NCBI GenBank assembly: GCA_045538735.1
Contig: JAZSRY010000011.1
Location: 4,801-68,800 of the forward strand
Origin: SIG459 sp045538735
GTDB lineage: Bacteria > Bacillota > Clostridia > Oscillospirales > Oscillospiraceae
Length of the DNA stretch: 64,000 bases
Reading direction: 5' to 3'
Program-made: the position numbers and the translations under genes
Shown: positions 18,605 to 28,502 of the stretch, piece after piece
Position numbering within the stretch: position 1 is the stretch's first letter
Layout of the letters: each line of letters opens with the position of its first letter
The notes under the pieces: model-generated
What the model saw: only the letters and a program-made list of their open reading frames with translations
Told to the model about the DNA's origin: nothing
Databases searched by the model: none

Positions 18605-20263
18605 TTATTTCAATTGGATCCCATACCCGTATATCTCATAATATCCTACAACGTACTTCATCTGTCTGCAGCTATCTCCTGAATTTCCTTCAATAGTGTA
18701 AACAAATCCATCTTCAACTCGCTCAACAATGGCTACATGGTCTGCAATACCATCAGGTCCTTTGGTGTCCGGGTTGTCCCAGTCAAAGAAGATTATCATA
18801 CCGGGGGAGGGAGTTGCACTGCTGTCCATCCATTGACCTCGGTCTTTGAACCATTGTGCACCATAGGGACACCAGGCGAATTTCGGGATAACTCCCTCAT
18901 CAATGTAGCCGCACTCATTTGCGCACCAGCTCACAAAGCAAGCACACCACTCAACGCGGGAACAGAAACCGTACCATGACCAGTAAGGCTCACCACCAAC
19001 ATTGCCAACTTGAGACAAAGCTACACCTACAATTTGAGAGTCTGAGCTGCTTGCGCCGTAAATTACGGAAGTCCACATACGGCTGAATTCATCATCCAGT
19101 AGTGTGTTTAGTAGTTCCTTTTGCTTCGAATTAAAGTTAAGACTGTCGGCCATTTGACCGGAGGTCTTTCCGTTTATAGTAATGATTAGGTTATGCTCTT
19201 CAATTTCTTCTGTATGTTCAACAAGCTTTCCGTCTTCAGTTTCAACCCAAACAGTTTTGGGTACAAGTTCTGTTTCTATGCGATACGATATCTCATTCAT
19301 AGCCCAGAATGTGTCCATAAGCAGCTGCTTTTTACGTTCGTCCATAGTTACAACTTCTGTCTGAGATGAGCCAGCAGAAGTATTAACGGCATAAATGGCC
19401 AATACTTCTCTCCAAGGTGTACGGACTCCTTCCATCACAAATTTATCAAATTCATTGTTTGACCGGATTTCACTAATCTTATCTTCGAACTCTTCGTTGA
19501 CCACTCGAACCACATCGCATATCTGCATTTCCTCTTGTGTGGAATCACCTGAAAAGAGCACTCCAAGAGGAGATGCAAGCAGAAGCCCTATAACACATAA
19601 CAGCACAATAATCACAACCGATACCCAACCGCCTGCAACTATAGCGGCATAGAGAGATTTAATTCCGGAGACAATGGCTTTGACCATGGATTCCAAGGTT
19701 TCTTTTTTGGCTTTTCTGTTGCTGCTTTTGGATGTAAATAAGTTTCTCGAGGTATTTCCTGAATGGTGTGATTTAGTTGCAGTTTTCGATGTTTTGATTT
19801 TTGTTTTTGAGGTCTTCTCGGCGGTTTTGATGCTTCTGTCACTTTTGCTTGAAGCGCGTTTAGGATTTTCTGTAGAACTACTATGCTTAAATCCCTGTGA
19901 GGCGTCTCGCAGTTTTATATCCCTGGAAACAGCGTAATCTTTTTTGAACTGCGTTTTGGCTAAGTCCTGCCCACGCAGATAATCGGAGCTTTTATGAGCA
20001 GCAGGGGAGGAGGGTAGGGAGTGAGAAATTAACCTTTCTCCCGCTCTGACAATTTGGGGTGAATGCTGTGAAATGGTATGAGCTGCGTTGTTTATATAAT
20101 TTTCGGCATATTCATTTGCAGAAGATTGGTTCTCATTGTTCATGGTTTCCTCAATACGAATCTTGCTTCGAACAAATGTCTGTCGAATGCTTTGGGATAA
20201 AACTGTGGATTTATCCAGTAACTTTATGTTTTTGACGGTCTCGCGGGTTTTTATCCTATCCAT
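18605..20263 (-). CDS. ICE peptidoglycan hydrolase with CHAP domain
   Basis: 552 residues. A long basic Ser/Lys-rich cytoplasmic N-terminus (~1-200) precedes one membrane segment (~205-235, WVSVVIIVLLCVIGLLLASP); the extracytoplasmic region ends in a CHAP amidase/endopeptidase domain (~415-552) with the catalytic Cys in WCACFVSWC and His in DHVAIVE, ending GNSGDSC. It is the last gene of the conjugation operon, where Gram-positive systems place the VirB1-like wall-opening enzyme (CwlT/TcpG type). Between 18351 and 18604, upstream of the peptide locus, there is only AT-rich sequence. Confidence 0.85.
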   Translation of the reverse strand: MDRIKTRETVKNIKLLDKSTVLSQSIRQTFVRSKIRIEETMNNENQSSANEYAENYINNAAHTISQHSPQIVRAGERLISHSLPSSPAAHKSSDYLRGQDLAKTQFKKDYAVSRDIKLRDASQGFKHSSSTENPKRASSKSDRSIKTAEKTSKTKIKTSKTATKSHHSGNTSRNLFTSKSSNRKAKKETLESMVKAIVSGIKSLYAAIVAGGWVSVVIIVLLCVIGLLLASPLGVLFSGDSTQEEMQICDVVRVVNEEFEDKISEIRSNNEFDKFVMEGVRTPWREVLAIYAVNTSAGSSQTEVVTMDERKKQLLMDTFWAMNEISYRIETELVPKTVWVETEDGKLVEHTEEIEEHNLIITINGKTSGQMADSLNFNSKQKELLNTLLDDEFSRMWTSVIYGASSSDSQIVGVALSQVGNVGGEPYWSWYGFCSRVEWCACFVSWCANECGYIDEGVIPKFAWCPYGAQWFKDRGQWMDSSATPSPGMIIFFDWDNPDTKGPDGIADHVAIVERVEDGFVYTIEGNSGDSCRQMKYVVGYYEIYGYGIQLK

Positions 20264-20290
20264 ATTGATTCACTCCATAAATATAAATTG

Positions 20291-20315
20291 GGGGACAGAC
20301 TTCAAGTCTGTCCCC
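20291..20315. repeat. Perfect 25-base palindrome at the VirB4 3' end
   Basis: GGGGACAGACTT-C-AAGTCTGTCCCC overlaps the end of the VirB4 gene. No T-run follows. It may stabilise the mRNA end or tune expression of the downstream CHAP gene. A related GC-rich stem lies at 23870-23898. Confidence 0.7.
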
Positions 20316-22641
20316 TTGCAAAAGAACCTTCGCCGGGTTTCGTTGTCATAAGCTGATATAGCTTTGTATTGGTTGGAAAGCGATTAATAAAGGGAACGAG
20401 AGAACTGCCGTACTTAATAAGTCCGCAACCGGCCTCAGCGTTTGTTATATAGCTGAGTTGTTCGTTGGATATATTAAGGAGTTTCGCAAGCTTTTCACGA
20501 TCGGACGCTGCCTGATTAAGCATTACTACGAACTCAGAATTGGAAAGCATTGTGCTGGCTTGCACGGAGTCCAGAAGATATTCTACATTCTGCGTAATTG
20601 CAGTGGGATATGCGTTTCGCTTTCTGAACTGACGCCATGCGCTGTTGAAAAAGGCGGCAGAGAATTCGTTTTCAAACATCACATGGAATTCATCTATAAA
20701 AACATGAGTGCGTTTGCCTTTTTTCCAGTTGAGGGTTACACGGTTGAGCATGGTATCTGTTATAACCAGATGCCCTATGGGCCGCAGCTGCTCACCAAGC
20801 CTGTGTATATCAAAAACAACAACACGCTTATCCAAATCTACGGTGCTTCTGTGCCCGAAAATATCAAGAGAACCCATAGTGAACAGTTCCAAAGCCAATG
20901 CAATTTCCTGCGCCTTTTCTTCAGGCTGTATGAGAAGCATATTTCGAAGAGATGTCAATGTGGGCGCGATACCTGTTTGCTCAGCCTCGAGATACACTGC
21001 GGCGGTACATCGGTCAATGATGGACTTCTGCTGCGGTCCTACACCGGACGGATCTATTCGCTCCACAAGTGACATTATGAACTGGGATTTTACTACAATG
21101 GGGTTGTTCTCGCCGTAACCGTCCACCATATACATAGCATTAAGTCGGTCTTTTCCGCCTGCTGCAACACGGATAACAGATGCCATATCGCCCATGGCTT
21201 CTGCCAGCGGGGCGTATTCGCCCTCAGGATCACAGATAAGGATATCATCATCGGTGTTAAGCATAAGGAAGGTAATGAGTTCTTTTGCATTGAATGACTT
21301 GCCTGAACCGGGAACGCCCAAGAGGAAAGAGGACTGATTAAGGAGATTTGCTTTGTTGCACATAATGAGGTTATGCGATATGGCGTTCTCTCCGAAATAT
21401 ATACCGCCTTTATCCATTATTTCCTGAACCTTGAAGGGCATAAAGACTGCAAGACTCTCTGTGGTAAGTGTGCGAAAAGCATTGATTTTTCGTGCACCTA
21501 TTGGAAGAACGGTATTCAGCCCATCAAGCTGCTGGTATTTCAGTACGGCCATTTGACACATATGAGTTCTTGCAATGGAAACTACTGCATCCGTGATACT
21601 GTCAAGCTGAGATTTGCTGTCGGCGGTTACAACCATAGTCAGCACAGCTACAAGCATTCTTTGGTCACGAGTGGTCAGGTCATCCAGAAACTCTTTGCTT
21701 TCTTTCCGCTGAAGCTCCATGTCATAGGGGACTATTGCTGAGAAATTGTTGTTGGCATTCTGACGCCTTTGCCAATTCGTAATATTGGTCTCCACGCCAA
21801 GCATTCTTTTTTCGACTTCCCGTACTGCTTCATCTGTGGGAACGGGGATTACATCGATTGAGAGCATAATGTTGCGGTTCAGATCTGTGAGTTCGGTAAC
21901 CATGCTGTCTTTAATGTAACTGGCGTAATCTTTCAAAAATAGTACACGGCAATACTGATCTCCAAGTTTAAGATAATCACTGTGTTTTTCAATGCTATCC
22001 GGGCATATGCAATCTTTGAAATGATGGCCTTTCTTTGCCATGTCAGCGATGTCGAATGAAAATGCAGACTCATCATCGGAACGGTAAAAATTATGGAGAA
22101 TACGGAGTTTGTCAGCTGCATCCAGTTCTATGCACCTTGAACCGAGGGAAGCAAAATGTGCTGATAAGTCTGCGCCCACTCGGGAGAAAAAACTTCGTGC
22201 ATCGTTGATGTCTTTTTTGTACACGGTGATTGTAATGTACTTTTCCTGCAGAAGCCCGTTGCCGTTGGTGGCTTTATCCAAAAGCATCCGGTTATACTCC
22301 TCGCGGTACTCATCAAGACCATCGTTTTTTAAGGGCATGAGGATTGATTCTTCGAAATTTGCCTTATTTTGTTTGCGATTGTTTATAGTGAGCTTAGTTG
22401 TCGCACTGCTGTCCAGACTGTTAATAAGCTCGGAGTAGCGCAGAAACATGCTTTCTTTATCCTCGCGGGAAGCTACGGAGTAGTTAATGTCCGTAAAACG
22501 ATAAGTTTTGGAGAATCTGTTTCCAACCTTGAAGATTCCGTCACTCCATATACAGTTTATAGGAATGACATCGTGAACGCTTCGCGGGATGCGATAGCGT
22601 TCTCTGTCCTGCTGCATAATGGCCTTAATGCTTTTCATCAT
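20302..22641 (-). CDS. virB4: VirB4/TrsE-family conjugation ATPase
   Basis: About 779 residues. Walker A GVPGSGKS lies at ~445-455, Walker B HVFIDEFHVMF at ~650, with the N-terminal VirB4 domain before them. It is the membrane-associated ATPase that powers assembly and substrate transfer in type IV secretion. The in-frame TTG at 22674 is upstream, but AAGGAAGG precedes the ATG pair at 22641, which I take as start; it overlaps the PrgI gene by 17 bases, the usual PrgI-VirB4 coupling in Firmicutes ICEs. Confidence 0.9.
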   Translation of the reverse strand: MMKSIKAIMQQDRERYRIPRSVHDVIPINCIWSDGIFKVGNRFSKTYRFTDINYSVASREDKESMFLRYSELINSLDSSATTKLTINNRKQNKANFEESILMPLKNDGLDEYREEYNRMLLDKATNGNGLLQEKYITITVYKKDINDARSFFSRVGADLSAHFASLGSRCIELDAADKLRILHNFYRSDDESAFSFDIADMAKKGHHFKDCICPDSIEKHSDYLKLGDQYCRVLFLKDYASYIKDSMVTELTDLNRNIMLSIDVIPVPTDEAVREVEKRMLGVETNITNWQRRQNANNNFSAIVPYDMELQRKESKEFLDDLTTRDQRMLVAVLTMVVTADSKSQLDSITDAVVSIARTHMCQMAVLKYQQLDGLNTVLPIGARKINAFRTLTTESLAVFMPFKVQEIMDKGGIYFGENAISHNLIMCNKANLLNQSSFLLGVPGSGKSFNAKELITFLMLNTDDDILICDPEGEYAPLAEAMGDMASVIRVAAGGKDRLNAMYMVDGYGENNPIVVKSQFIMSLVERIDPSGVGPQQKSIIDRCTAAVYLEAEQTGIAPTLTSLRNMLLIQPEEKAQEIALALELFTMGSLDIFGHRSTVDLDKRVVVFDIHRLGEQLRPIGHLVITDTMLNRVTLNWKKGKRTHVFIDEFHVMFENEFSAAFFNSAWRQFRKRNAYPTAITQNVEYLLDSVQASTMLSNSEFVVMLNQAASDREKLAKLLNISNEQLSYITNAEAGCGLIKYGSSLVPFINRFPTNTKLYQLMTTKPGEGSFARGQT

Positions 22642-22999
22642 TGCGTTTATATCCTTCCTTTTCTTTAGCTTCAATGTGCGGTTTTAGGGCTTCGTAATAG
22701 ACATTTATAGGTTCAACCTTGAAGAACTTGGGCTCAAGTAATTCTGAACGAATCCACGCCCACAAAAAACGCTCTGCCGGCATTCCGTTATATGAAATGA
22801 AACCAAGAACGGCAAAAGGCGCAGCTCCTAAAACACACATCCAGGACACGGTCTCTGTGCCGAAGTATGGTCTAAGCAAAAAGAAGAGCAGTACAGCAAC
22901 TGCAATTGCCAAGAATGAAAAAATGAGCTGCCTGAAAGACAGCCCGAAGAATACTGATTCCGTATAGTTCCTGATTTCCCGGTTTATTTTTACTTCCAA
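22625..22999 (-). CDS. prgI: PrgI family protein
   Basis: 124 residues with two adjacent membrane segments (~25-75) and a conserved start of the type MEVKINREIRNYTE; typical of PrgI, a small inner-membrane subunit encoded just before VirB4 in Gram-positive type IV secretion. TTG start with AAGGAGG eight to ten bases upstream. Confidence 0.88.
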   Translation of the reverse strand: MEVKINREIRNYTESVFFGLSFRQLIFSFLAIAVAVLLFFLLRPYFGTETVSWMCVLGAAPFAVLGFISYNGMPAERFLWAWIRSELLEPKFFKVEPINVYYEALKPHIEAKEKEGYKRNDEKH

Positions 23000-23014
23000 A
23001 TATATTCCTCCTTT

Positions 23015-23851
23015 TTATAGCCCCATCATTTCTCTGACGATGCGGTCAGACATTTTTACAGTGCCAACAAGTATAAGCATATTGAAAACAAGCTCTCCGA
23101 TGTAACTCCACACCATCGTGGCTGCAGCTGCGTTTACATCCACTTGAGGAGGCGATGATGCGAATACGGAAAAAATTACGCAGGCCAAAACTATTATCGC
23201 CCCTTCAAGACACACTCCTGCATAGCTTTTAATAAAACTTTTGCCTATTTGCTGACTGGGTTCTCCGGCAAAAGAGGCAAAAGGAATTGGGGCAATGGCA
23301 GTATACATATAGAGCTTGAAAAACCTGCCGTAGACAGTCAGTATCATTACAAGTGAAAGAAGCCATATAAACAAACTGCCAATGAGAGCAATGATCCACA
23401 GGGGAATACTTTCCAGAAAGCTGCATTCTTCAATAGCCGCAATAATTTCAGAAGGCAATGCTGCACCTTCGGGCATGCCAAGTCCGGCGGCGGAAATGAC
23501 GGAGCCTATTACTCCCTGAACAATGCTTAAAATTGCGATCATAAGCTCTAATCCATATGTTATTATCCCTTTTGCCAAAGCAAAACGAACAAAAAGCTTT
23601 ACAACTAACTCGGGACGCTTGAATTCAGCGAAGCTTCCACAGCTTTTTACAACCCCAACCACAAAAAATAGCACCAACAGGGCATAACCTATCGCTTGCA
23701 AAGTGCCGTGAATCGATGTGACTATGTTCCATATGGCACCATTTCTGAACGCTTCGGGCGATTGGGTTATGATTTGCCATATTTCAGCTAATTTGTTGTT
23801 CCAAACATTCAAAGCGTTTTCAAGATTTTGCACTACCCAATTATCTGACAA
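23015..23851 (-). CDS. VirB6/TrbL-like polytopic conjugation membrane protein
   Basis: 278 residues with about five to six hydrophobic segments from residue 50 onward, and an N-terminal amphipathic region. Position between the small VirB2-like gene and PrgI matches the TrbL/VirB6 channel subunit of CTn/Tn1549-like elements. TTG start with GGAGGTG. No catalytic motif. Family assignment is by topology and synteny. Confidence 0.75.
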   Translation of the reverse strand: MSDNWVVQNLENALNVWNNKLAEIWQIITQSPEAFRNGAIWNIVTSIHGTLQAIGYALLVLFFVVGVVKSCGSFAEFKRPELVVKLFVRFALAKGIITYGLELMIAILSIVQGVIGSVISAAGLGMPEGAALPSEIIAAIEECSFLESIPLWIIALIGSLFIWLLSLVMILTVYGRFFKLYMYTAIAPIPFASFAGEPSQQIGKSFIKSYAGVCLEGAIIVLACVIFSVFASSPPQVDVNAAAATMVWSYIGELVFNMLILVGTVKMSDRIVREMMGL

Positions 23852-23869
23852 TAAATAGACACCTCCTAT

Positions 23870-23898
23870 AGGGGCAGACGTGTTAAATGCCTGCCCCT
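23870..23898. repeat. GC-rich inverted repeat between conjugation genes
   Basis: AGGGGCAG and CTGCCCCT are separated by 13 bases in the gap between the VirB2-like and VirB6-like genes. No T-run; possible processing or attenuation stem. Confidence 0.5.
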
Positions 23899-23910
23899 TA
23901 TGAGTAATGC

Positions 23911-24252
23911 TCAGCCGGTTATAAGAGTCAGTATTTCCTTAGCAAATGTGACTACTATGCCACCTGCAAGAGTAAGAAAACCGTTTGAGCGTTGAGAAGG
24001 ATCATGGGACTGGAAAGAGAGACCCACCTGCACTATGCCCCAACCGAGAAGGATAAGACCAACGGCTCTGATGAGGCCAAAGATGAAGGTGCTTAGATTG
24101 TTTACAACGGCAAGGGGATCTCCGGCTGCTGCATATGCGGAGACTCCTGCACCGCACAAAACCACCAGAGTTACAACTACTGCAGAGTATAAACGGTAGA
24201 TTTTCTTTGCTTTTTTGTTTTTTGTGCTGACTTTTTTATCCTTATTTTTCAT
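23911..24252 (-). CDS. Small two-pass membrane protein, VirB2/Maff2-like
   Basis: 113 residues: basic start, signal-like segment (~21-43), then a second hydrophobic pair around GLIRAVGLILLGWGIVQVG and the Gly-rich C-terminus. Small proteins of this pattern (Maff2 or VirB2-like) lie next to the coupling-protein gene in Firmicutes ICEs and may form the pilin-like or channel component. Its ATG overlaps the VirD4 stop by four bases (ATGA), indicating translational coupling. Confidence 0.75.
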   Translation of the reverse strand: MKNKDKKVSTKNKKAKKIYRLYSAVVVTLVVLCGAGVSAYAAAGDPLAVVNNLSTFIFGLIRAVGLILLGWGIVQVGLSFQSHDPSQRSNGFLTLAGGIVVTFAKEILTLITG

Positions 24253-26060
24253 TGGTTTATTTCCTCCGTTTTGAAATATTCTTCAAGCTCCTCCTCGGAG
24301 AGAAGCTCAAATTCTGATGTGTTTACATCGAGCGCAGAGACGGCCTCTAACAAGGCCTCGTCAAATATGATACTTACATAGCTAAGAGTGTCCTCTCCGT
24401 GGTTATAAGGATCTGCACCACCATCTGCGCTGAGTGACAGGTTGGGGTGTTTGAAAATGTCGTACTTCAAATCACATATGGGTCGTTCACCGCGAATAAA
24501 AAGAAGCGCATACCGGTTATCCAGCATGCGTACTTCATCAGGCGTCATGAGTTCACGACCGCTAAGCTGCCAGTTCGTAGAATAGCTGCCACTGCGGCCT
24601 TGTGAACGCCCATAGGTGTTCATGTCGATGGTTTCTTTGCCAAGGAGTTTAGATACATATTCGTGGGTGGATTGCTCGTTGCCGCCCAGATAAAGAAATT
24701 CATCGCAGTTGCCAACAATGCTTTCCCATTGCTTCTCAAAAAGTGCTTTCAGCTGAGCCATATTTTGAATAATAATACTCACAGAAATTTCGCGACTTCG
24801 CATGGTGGCAAGCAGCTTATCAAACTCATCAGGAAGGGCAACATTGGCGAACTCATCCATCACAAAATGCACATGGACTGGGAGCCTGCCGCCATGGATC
24901 ACATCTGCCTGATAATAGAGCTGCTGAAAAAGCTGTGTGTAGAGCATGCCGATGATAAAATTAAAACTGCTGTCATTGTCGGGTATTACCGCAAAGACAG
25001 CAGTTTTCTTTTCACCCAGAGACCATAGTTCCATCTCATCCGTTTGGGTAATTCCGGACAGGGACTCCAGGTTGAATTTCTCAAGCCTTGAAACAAGTGT
25101 TATCTGAATAGATTTCAGTGTTTTTGCGCTGCCTGAACGATAGTTTCTGTAGTATTTTAGCGCTATGTGCTCGGGATTTTTCATTTCCAGACGCTCAAAT
25201 AGCTCGTCGAGAGGGGAAAGATAATCTTCGTTATCCTCTCGCACCTCGCCCGCGCGGATCATCTCCATTACCATGGGGAAGTTCTGTTCATCGTCAGGGG
25301 CCTCGTAATGCAGATAAAACACAAGGGCGAGCAGCAACATCTGCGCTGCTTGATCCCAGAAGGGATCCTGAGATTGACTGCCTTTGGGTGTGGTGTTTTT
25401 AAAGAGATTTGTTACGAGACGCTGAATGTCGTTGTCGCACTTCAAGTAGACAAAGGGATTGTAGCAACAGCTTTTGTCCATGTTGATAAGATCAATTACT
25501 TTAATATCATATCCTTTTGATTTTAGTAAATTTCCGGTGTCACGCAGAAGCTCGCCTTTTGGGTCGAGGCATACAAAGCTGGTGTTCGCGTTCATCACAT
25601 TGATTTTGGCAAAGAAGCGGGTCTTGCCGGAGCCGCTACCGCCGCAGCATAGAATGTTCAGATTGCGGCGGTGTTTTCTGCCATCTAGACCGATAGCCAT
25701 ATTTTGGGTGAGTGTTTTATTTTCGTTGGCTTTCTTGTTTGAATACTTCCTGTTCAGCGCCTTCGGAGAGCCCCATTTTGCAGAGCCGTGTTCTTCCCGG
25801 CGGCGGTAGTTTCGATCTCTGGAGAGGTGCACACCAATGCTCAGCAGATAAATAAGGATGAAAACAAAAATAGTCCTTGTGCTGTCTTCGCACCACATTA
25901 TCCCAAGGGGGTTATCCATAACTGCGCCGAAATTGCCAATAATACCTGGTAGCCCTTCGTGAACATAAGGGGACAGCAACAGGGCAAGCCAGACTACAGG
26001 GATCAACCCAAGGACATAAAGAATGAGACGAGCTCCGGACAGCTTATCTTGTCTGCGCAT
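24249..26060 (-). CDS. virD4: VirD4/TraG type IV coupling protein
   Basis: 603 residues: two N-terminal membrane segments (~12-35, ~62-82), then an ATPase with Walker A GGSGSGKT (140-147) and Walker B HFVMDEFANVALP (~350). It brings the relaxase-DNA complex to the secretion channel. The C-terminal acidic tail may contact PcfB/relaxase. Starts inside the end of the PcfB gene (17-base overlap), with GGAGATAT upstream. Confidence 0.92.
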   Translation of the reverse strand: MRRQDKLSGARLILYVLGLIPVVWLALLLSPYVHEGLPGIIGNFGAVMDNPLGIMWCEDSTRTIFVFILIYLLSIGVHLSRDRNYRRREEHGSAKWGSPKALNRKYSNKKANENKTLTQNMAIGLDGRKHRRNLNILCCGGSGSGKTRFFAKINVMNANTSFVCLDPKGELLRDTGNLLKSKGYDIKVIDLINMDKSCCYNPFVYLKCDNDIQRLVTNLFKNTTPKGSQSQDPFWDQAAQMLLLALVFYLHYEAPDDEQNFPMVMEMIRAGEVREDNEDYLSPLDELFERLEMKNPEHIALKYYRNYRSGSAKTLKSIQITLVSRLEKFNLESLSGITQTDEMELWSLGEKKTAVFAVIPDNDSSFNFIIGMLYTQLFQQLYYQADVIHGGRLPVHVHFVMDEFANVALPDEFDKLLATMRSREISVSIIIQNMAQLKALFEKQWESIVGNCDEFLYLGGNEQSTHEYVSKLLGKETIDMNTYGRSQGRSGSYSTNWQLSGRELMTPDEVRMLDNRYALLFIRGERPICDLKYDIFKHPNLSLSADGGADPYNHGEDTLSYVSIIFDEALLEAVSALDVNTSEFELLSEEELEEYFKTEEINQ

Positions 26061-26787
26061 AAGTGATATCTCCGTTCTTTTTACCAGGTTTTTGCTTTGG
26101 ATTAGAGAAATGGGATAAAGGCGGCAAGATTCCGTCTTGTGACTGGGGGTTTCTATGTTGCTGCTCTTTACGAATACTGTTGAGCTCTTCTTTTACAGAA
26201 CGACGGGATTTTGACCTATCCCCAATATCCCCTTCGGCGTTCTCTTTGTGCTCTGAGGTAGACTCGGACCGAGGAGATTTCGGGATAGGGTTTCTGCTTT
26301 GCGGTTCCCCCTTTCCGGGTGAAGGCTTAATATGCTCATTAGGCAACGTGTTCTCCACTGTGAAAACCTTTTCACTTTTGCTGAGTTTTGCCTCGCTGCG
26401 GACTGCTGCCACATCAACTGTAGCCAGATTAAAACGCTCGAATATTCTATTAATCTTTGCAGCATCCTCAGCTCTAACCATGATATCTGTCAAACCGTCG
26501 TTTGCGTTTTTATCTCTGAGCACACAGTAAAGGACTCCGTATTTTTTTGCTTCAGTACAAAAGCACTGCAGCTCGGTATCTTTAACGGCAAACACTCGTA
26601 GTTCCTTGCCGCTGCGAAGCATAGAACTCAGCCTGGTTTTACCTTTGGTTTTGCTTTGATTTTTTAGAGCAGCATAAAGCATTACTGCAAGATGTTTGGC
26701 TCCGTTGCCCGTTATTTTCGCAGCAAGTTCAACACCGTTCAGGGTAATCCGAACGACTTGTTCTGCTGCATCCCCTGAGTAGTTCAT
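26044..26787 (-). CDS. pcfB: PcfB family (DUF3801) conjugation protein
   Basis: 247 residues. The N-terminal ~130 residues match the PcfB/DUF3801 pattern seen between relaxase and coupling-protein genes in pCF10-like and Tn1549-like systems (VRITLNGVELAAKI, VYCVLRDK-type strand, AEDAAKINRIFERF). The C-terminal half is a charged low-complexity tail. PcfB-type proteins help dock the relaxosome to the coupling protein. Overlaps relaxase by 59 bases and VirD4 by 17 bases. Confidence 0.82.
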   Translation of the reverse strand: MNYSGDAAEQVVRITLNGVELAAKITGNGAKHLAVMLYAALKNQSKTKGKTRLSSMLRSGKELRVFAVKDTELQCFCTEAKKYGVLYCVLRDKNANDGLTDIMVRAEDAAKINRIFERFNLATVDVAAVRSEAKLSKSEKVFTVENTLPNEHIKPSPGKGEPQSRNPIPKSPRSESTSEHKENAEGDIGDRSKSRRSVKEELNSIRKEQQHRNPQSQDGILPPLSHFSNPKQKPGKKNGDITYAQTR

Positions 26788-28159
26788 GTTCGCTGTTCTC
26801 CTTTCTAATGACTTGTTTCTCTGCGCTTAGCTGCTCCAAGGCAGCCCTGACAAGCTCGGAACGAGCTGCTATATCCTCGCACATTGCCATCTCCTTTCTC
26901 AGCATCTTTAGCTCGGCGCTCAGCCCAGAAATTCGGTGCTTAATTTGTTCAGTTGATTCCATATCACCTCCTTTGCATACACGTCTCAGTTCATTGCGGA
27001 GCAGTCTTCGCTGCTCGGTTACTGAGCTGATTTTGCTAATCAAGCCCAGCCTATATGGTTCGAGCTCACCCTGAGTTTCTATCCGATTTATTACAAGGAA
27101 CCTTGTTTGAGCAATGTATTTGTCTAGCTTTATAAGATCCTCGCGCAGTGCGAGAGTCAGCCTTTTTACAGACGCGGGTCGTTTCTGAAGAATACGCAGT
27201 TCATAACAGTATCTAAGATACAGAGCATGGAGCCCAGTGATTTTCCTATGCTGAGGGTACCTTCCGCGGTATCTGTAATGTTGCCTTGGCGTTTGATCTG
27301 TTGCGGGAAAGGGGCGCTGCTTGCGTATGTTTTGAAGAATCCTTTCGCGGATGATATTAAGAGTGTACATTTCGCCCAGCTTATGGAAGCGAAAAAAGCC
27401 CTGAGCGCCTGGTGGCTTGAGTGCAGGATATTTCAATGCAATACCGGAATCTCCGTGAGTTTTGAATTCATAACCCATCTCATGCATGGTCTTGTAGAAA
27501 TCCCGTTCGGTAGTAGCCGCGAGTATCGCACGGTCGATGTCTCCTCTGATGGTACTGCGATACGTTGGCTTCCCGTTGCTCTCGGCAGCCCACTCGCTGT
27601 AGTGTTTGCCACGACCCACTGGAGAGTCAATGACTGATAGACGATAATCACGGCATAGTCGATCAGAGACAGCGCGCATAAGGCGGTAAGACTTCTTTTG
27701 GTCGTAATAACGCAAACCGTCTTTGAATGACACAGAGTTGAGTACAAAGTGGTTATGGTAGTGCCCAGTGTTTACATGCGTTGCAACCACTACCTCAAAT
27801 CGATCTCCCCAAAGTTCGTTCGCAAGGGTTATCCCTATTTCATGTGCCGCTTTAGCGTCAACCTCGCCGGGGAGAAAGGATTGATAGCCATGAAAGGCAA
27901 TTATGCCATCGGTCTTGCCCCAATGTTTTTTAGTGTTCATAAACTGTCTGGCAGCTATATCCGGGTCACAATTTATGCCTGTCACATAGACTTGTTTTTC
28001 GGTTTTTATTCGGTTGGATGCGTATTCCACCACGCCTTCAATTGAATGAAGCGCGGCAAGATAGTCCAGAGAATCCTCCGATGTCTTTTCGGGATTCGTG
28101 GCGTAGTTTATGACTTTGTAAATACGGCCCTTGATGTCCCAAATTGATGTGACTGCCAT
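26729..28159 (-). CDS. Relaxase (MobA/VirD2-like nuclease)
   Basis: 476 residues. The three-His metal motif is in VATHVNTGHYHNHFVLN (near residues 128-137), followed by the RLMRAVSDRLCRDYRLSVI segment typical of MOB-P relaxases. The C-terminal half is a coiled-coil-rich region. It nicks oriT and leads the strand into the recipient. The ATG at 28159 shares one base with the mobC stop codon, so I prefer it to an upstream TTG at 28189. Confidence 0.9.
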   Translation of the reverse strand: MAVTSIWDIKGRIYKVINYATNPEKTSEDSLDYLAALHSIEGVVEYASNRIKTEKQVYVTGINCDPDIAARQFMNTKKHWGKTDGIIAFHGYQSFLPGEVDAKAAHEIGITLANELWGDRFEVVVATHVNTGHYHNHFVLNSVSFKDGLRYYDQKKSYRLMRAVSDRLCRDYRLSVIDSPVGRGKHYSEWAAESNGKPTYRSTIRGDIDRAILAATTERDFYKTMHEMGYEFKTHGDSGIALKYPALKPPGAQGFFRFHKLGEMYTLNIIRERILQNIRKQRPFPATDQTPRQHYRYRGRYPQHRKITGLHALYLRYCYELRILQKRPASVKRLTLALREDLIKLDKYIAQTRFLVINRIETQGELEPYRLGLISKISSVTEQRRLLRNELRRVCKGGDMESTEQIKHRISGLSAELKMLRKEMAMCEDIAARSELVRAALEQLSAEKQVIRKENSEHELLRGCSRTSRSDYPERC

Positions 28160-28482
28160 TAGTTTTTCTCGCTTTGAAATACGCGCCAAAGCATGTTTTC
28201 AAGCTCTCTGTTAGCATCCAACGCTTTCCTTAGGCGTGGAGCATCGAAAAGGCCGTTGGTATTGGCTATCTTAAGGAGCTGATTAAGATTGCTACCTATG
28301 TGGCGCAGCTCTCTAATGAGTTCGTAATACTCGGCGGGGGGAGCTTCTTTTATTTCGACTGAGCTTACCGCACGGCGTATAAATCCGCCAATAGACAAAT
28401 GAGCTTTCCGGGCCTTTTTAGTCAGCTCGGAAAGCTCATCTCTTGTGAAGCACACTTCAAATCTGCAATTTCGTTTTCGCAT
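28159..28482 (-). CDS. mobC: MobC-like relaxosome accessory protein
   Basis: 107 residues: N-terminal ribbon-helix-helix-like segment (RFEVCFTRDELSELTKKARK) and the IGGFIRRAV and ELRHIGSNLNQLLKIAN motifs of the MobC family. It binds and opens oriT for the relaxase. AAAGGAT precedes the ATG. The intergenic sequence immediately upstream carries the candidate oriT. Confidence 0.9.
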   Translation of the reverse strand: MRKRNCRFEVCFTRDELSELTKKARKAHLSIGGFIRRAVSSVEIKEAPPAEYYELIRELRHIGSNLNQLLKIANTNGLFDAPRLRKALDANRELENMLWRVFQSEKN

Positions 28483-28502
28483 TTTGCAATATCCTTTCTG
28501 TG

